Shown here in pieces: positions 13,772 through 16,041 of a stretch of 16,041 nucleotides of DNA (its first letter is position 1; every line of letters starts with the position of its first letter). The position numbers were made by a program, and so were the translations under genes. This DNA comes from an uncultured Oscillospiraceae bacterium (GTDB lineage: Bacteria; Bacillota; Clostridia; Oscillospirales; Oscillospiraceae). Under the pieces are notes generated by a model, which was given only the letters and a program-made list of their open reading frames with translations, did no database searches and was not told the DNA's origin. The DNA lies in contig CAAEKI010000115.1 in NCBI GenBank assembly GCA_900756495.1, positions 1 through 16,041 of the forward strand, in the 5' to 3' direction.

Positions 13772-14836
13772 TCAGAGAATTATAAGCTCTTTCGGCGCTT
13801 TTGTCAGATTGATGTTGCCGGTCTCAGTCAAAACCAGCACATCTTCAATGCGCACACCAAAGCGGCCGGGGAGATAAATGCCCGGTTCGGCAGAAATGGC
13901 GGCACCCACGGGCAGCGGCTCCTTGTTGCGCAGGTTGGCGTTGGGGTTCTCATGGATCTCAATGCCCACGCTGTGGCCGAATCCATGACCAAAGTATGCC
14001 CCATAGCCGGCGTCGGCAATCACCTTCTGGGCCGCCATATGGATATCCACCCCGGGTACGCCCGCCTTTGCCGCGGCAATCCCCGCCAGTTGGGCCTCCA
14101 GAACGGTGTGGTAGACTTTCTTCATCTCATCGCCGGGCTCCCCCACCGCCACAGTCCGGGTCATATCGGAGCAGTATCCGCCAAATTTGCAGCCGAAATC
14201 CATTGTGACAAAGTCGCCCCGCTCTATCTTCCGATCGCCGGGAATGCCATGGGGCAGGCTGCCGTTTGGCCCGGACACCACAATGGGGTCAAAGGACATC
14301 TTCTCTGCCCCAAAGCGGAGCATGTCATACTGGAGCTTGGCTGCGATCTCCTTCTCGGTGAGTCCGGGCCGGATAAAGCCCAAAATCTCGTCCAGGGCGC
14401 GCTCGGAGATCCGCTGTGCCTGGACCATCAGCGCAATCTCCTCCTGGTCCTTGCTGGCACGGAGCTTCTCCAGCAGATCGGAGGCGGGTATCAGTTCGGC
14501 TGACAGGGCGGCGGCGTAAACCTCGTACTCCTCTACCGTCATGTAGTGCTTCTCAAAGCCCAGCCGCTTGATATTGTGGCGGTCAATGATGGCCTGAACC
14601 ATCTGGCGGTAGTTCCGATCCGCCTCCGGCAGAGAGACAGCGGCGCCGGCAACGAGCTTTCCAGCGGCCTCAATGTACCGGGAGTCTGTGTAGTAGTAGT
14701 TTTGTTCCGGCGTAACCACAACCACGCCCTCCCCATGGAAGCCGACGGCGTAAAATTCTCCGGGCTCGCTGGTGATCAGCATGGCGTCCAGTCCGTATTC
14801 GGGCAGCTTTGCTGCAATTTGTTTCAGATGGTTCAT
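13772..14836 (-). CDS. M24-family Xaa-Pro aminopeptidase
   Basis: A 354-residue metallopeptidase that removes N-terminal residues preceding proline. Residues ~1-125 are a creatinase/prolidase-type N-terminal domain. The pita-bread catalytic domain follows, with all five dinuclear-metal ligands visible: Asp213 (VTMDFG), Asp224 (YCSDMTRT), His288 (HGFGHSVG), Glu317 (ISAEPG) and Glu331 (VRIEDV). His284 and His295 are nearby candidate second-shell residues. The ATG at 14836 is chosen because AAAGGA lies upstream and the protein begins in the usual family way (MNHLKQIAAKLPEYGLDAM). Next to efp, it matches the pepP/yqhT-efp neighbourhood common in Firmicutes. It is cytoplasmic with no signal peptide. 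Prolidase activity (dipeptides) cannot be excluded. Confidence 0.93.
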   Translation of the reverse strand: MNHLKQIAAKLPEYGLDAMLITSEPGEFYAVGFHGEGVVVVTPEQNYYYTDSRYIEAAGKLVAGAAVSLPEADRNYRQMVQAIIDRHNIKRLGFEKHYMTVEEYEVYAAALSAELIPASDLLEKLRASKDQEEIALMVQAQRISERALDEILGFIRPGLTEKEIAAKLQYDMLRFGAEKMSFDPIVVSGPNGSLPHGIPGDRKIERGDFVTMDFGCKFGGYCSDMTRTVAVGEPGDEMKKVYHTVLEAQLAGIAAAKAGVPGVDIHMAAQKVIADAGYGAYFGHGFGHSVGIEIHENPNANLRNKEPLPVGAAISAEPGIYLPGRFGVRIEDVLVLTETGNINLTKAPKELIIL

Positions 14837-14896
14837 AATCACAACATTCCTTTCTGAATGATGGCCTGCCATTTTGCAGGATCGCACACGCTTTTA

Positions 14897-15766
14897 TCAT
14901 GCGTCATCCGCCGTCCGGCAGACCTCCAAGTACATCCTTTTCATCGTCAGCGCATCCTCCGCCTGGGTTCCCGCGCTCTCGCAGATAAAGGTGGGACTCC
15001 AGCCCCGGCGGGCAATTTCGGCCATAAGCGGGGCCGGGTCGGGGCCGTAGTCGCTCTGGTCAAAGGTCAGATGAACCTTCTCACCCCCATTGGGAGTAAA
15101 TTGAATTTTGGAAAAGTGGCTGTGGAAGCGGGAAGCCCGCTCCTCCCCAAGCACAGCTTTGATGCGATCCAGAATGCGGACCATAGCCTCATGCCCCTCC
15201 AGCTCTCCCAGCGTACGGGCATACAGGTGGCCGAAATCCACGGTGGGCACCAGCCGCTCGTCCAGCTGGCAGAGCTCCAGCACCTCATCCAGATCCCCCA
15301 GCTGGTTGATCTTTCCCATGGTCTCCGGGCACAGGGCAATATGTCCATAGCCCTCCCCGTCGCAGGCCGCCAGCGCCTGCCGCATGGAGCGCAGGGCAAT
15401 GTCCAGCGCCTCCCGGCGGGTACGCTTCATGAGCGCCCCGGTGTGAACCACCACCCGTACCGCCCCCATCCAGTCTGCGGCCTGGCAGGCAGCCAGAATA
15501 TAGCCGGTGGTCTTTCTCTGGCTCTCCGGCTCAGGGTTGGCCAGATTGATAAAATAGGGCGCATGGAGGGAGAGACGGATTCCGCACGCCGCTGCATGTT
15601 CTCCCAGGCTGCGGGCGGTTCCCTCCCCTATATGAACGCCCTTACCGCACTGATACTCATAACAATCCAGTCCGAAATCCGCAATCCACTTGGGCGCGTC
15701 CAGAGAAGATCGGTGAACAGCAGAAAAGCTGTCGGAATTTCCGGCTGGTCCAAACGTTGCGCTCAT
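14897..15766 (-). CDS. Endonuclease IV-like (xylose-isomerase-type) TIM-barrel protein
   Basis: A 289-residue TIM barrel of the AP endonuclease 2/endonuclease IV superfamily. Eight residues match the nine-ligand trinuclear zinc set of E. coli Nfo in order and near-identical spacing: His68, His108, Glu148, Asp177, His180, His217 (or His215), His232 and Glu263. The Nfo Asp229-x-His231 pair is replaced by EKVH, so one ligand looks changed. The ATG at 15766 overlaps the yqeG stop as ATGA; AAGGAG lies 12 nt upstream, which is long, and coupling to yqeG may help. A longer frame to 15952 simply overlaps yqeG. AP-site DNA repair is possible, but the altered site makes a sugar-phosphate or other substrate conceivable. 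Confidence 0.8.
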   Translation of the reverse strand: MSATFGPAGNSDSFSAVHRSSLDAPKWIADFGLDCYEYQCGKGVHIGEGTARSLGEHAAACGIRLSLHAPYFINLANPEPESQRKTTGYILAACQAADWMGAVRVVVHTGALMKRTRREALDIALRSMRQALAACDGEGYGHIALCPETMGKINQLGDLDEVLELCQLDERLVPTVDFGHLYARTLGELEGHEAMVRILDRIKAVLGEERASRFHSHFSKIQFTPNGGEKVHLTFDQSDYGPDPAPLMAEIARRGWSPTFICESAGTQAEDALTMKRMYLEVCRTADDA

Positions 15767-16041
15767 AGGCGTCTGCTTCTCCTTTTTGCTATGGTACGGA
15801 AGGGCCACTCCACGGCATACCGCAGATAGCGCCCCGGATTGCCCGCCAAGCGAATGGGCTCCACCAGCAGCGTCTCCACCCCGGCGTTGCTTCCGCCCAG
15901 AATGTCCGTAAAAATCTGATCCCCCACGATTGCAGTCTGGGCTCTGGTACATCCCATCTCTTCCATCGCCGCATAAAAAGACATGGGCTTGGGCTTGCCC
16001 GCGTGGCCGATAAAGGGGACGCCCAGGGCCTCGGCAAAACG
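15763..16041 (-). CDS. yqeG: YqeG-family HAD-IIIA phosphatase, C-terminal part (5' end outside window)
   Basis: The last 92 residues of a HAD phosphatase; the start lies beyond the right edge. Visible motifs are GHAGKPKP (the conserved lysine region) and VGDQIFTDILGG (HAD motif with the acidic metal ligands), then AGVETLLVEPI. These are typical of the YqeG/Gep4-like family, related to phosphatidylglycerophosphate phosphatases. Its N-terminal nucleophile Asp motif is not in the window. It overlaps the TIM-barrel gene by 4 bp (ATGA), so the two are translationally coupled. An internal ATG at 15984 is not the start, because the family motif GHAGKPKP lies upstream of it. Confidence 0.88.
   Translation of the reverse strand, partial: RFAEALGVPFIGHAGKPKPMSFYAAMEEMGCTRAQTAIVGDQIFTDILGGSNAGVETLLVEPIRLAGNPGRYLRYAVEWPFRTIAKRRSRRL

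Noticed and set aside
13760..14503. Plus-strand open frame of 247 codons
   Set aside because: Shadow of the M24 aminopeptidase, which has all five metal ligands on the other strand.
14865..14880. CCTGC...GCAGG stem-loop upstream of the M24 gene as a terminator
   Set aside because: Only 5 bp of stem and no following T-run on the minus strand.
14858..15829. Plus-strand open frame of 323 codons
   Set aside because: Antisense to the endonuclease-IV-like gene, whose motifs are clear; no ribosome site or recognisable domain.
1..16041. CRISPR, phage-defence, biosynthetic or other novel multi-gene system
   Set aside because: No repeat-spacer array, nuclease/toxin cassette, integrase or assembly-line enzyme is visible; nearly all genes belong to recognisable families.

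Overview
The window looks like chromosomal DNA from a Gram-positive anaerobic Firmicute, most likely a gut-type clostridium of the Oscillospiraceae (Flavonifractor/Pseudoflavonifractor-like). This is inferred from moderately high GC, strong AGGAGG-type ribosome binding sites, a 3' block yqeG - endonuclease-IV-like TIM barrel - M24 peptidase - efp - acidic zinc-ribbon protein, and a FeoB-associated Cys-rich small protein. No species can be named from sequence alone. No rRNA, tRNA, CRISPR array, transposase, phage gene or attachment site was seen.

Layout. (1) 28-3945: a minus-strand pair encoding an intracellular alpha/beta hydrolase and an SLC13/DASS-type carboxylate transporter. They are divergent from a GntR/HutC regulator, with a very AT-rich control region between. 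This resembles a locally regulated organic-acid or ester uptake and hydrolysis locus. (2) 4015-8037: a plus-strand iron-chelate ABC operon in the order permease, permease, ATPase, lipoprotein, the order of yclNOPQ/ceuBCDE. It has its own promoter, two copies of a GTTAGC-N4-GCTAAC element between promoter and first gene, and a closing hairpin terminator. (3) 8054-8821: a minus-strand arylamine N-acetyltransferase with its own promoter. (4) 8953-12451: a minus-strand ferrous-iron operon of a FeoA-FeoB fusion, a 53-residue Cys-rich membrane protein and, 31 bp further on, a sirtuin deacylase. (5) 12466-16041: a minus-strand housekeeping block of a partial YqeG HAD phosphatase, an endonuclease-IV-like TIM barrel, an M24 aminopeptidase, elongation factor P with its own promoter, and an acidic Cys-rich zinc-ribbon protein ending at a 28-bp perfect palindrome.

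How the genes fit together: two iron routes lie within 9 kb, one for ferric chelates (probably siderophores made by others, since no biosynthesis genes are here) and one for Fe(II). The GTTAGC element is seen only in front of the ferric operon.

No clearly new defence, mobile or biosynthetic system is defensible here. The most unusual points are the ferric permease with no ATG/GTG/TTG at its Shine-Dalgarno sequence (an ATC sits there), the twin operator-like repeats, the His-rich linker in FeoAB, the sirtuin in the feo transcription unit, and an endonuclease-IV-like protein with one altered metal ligand.
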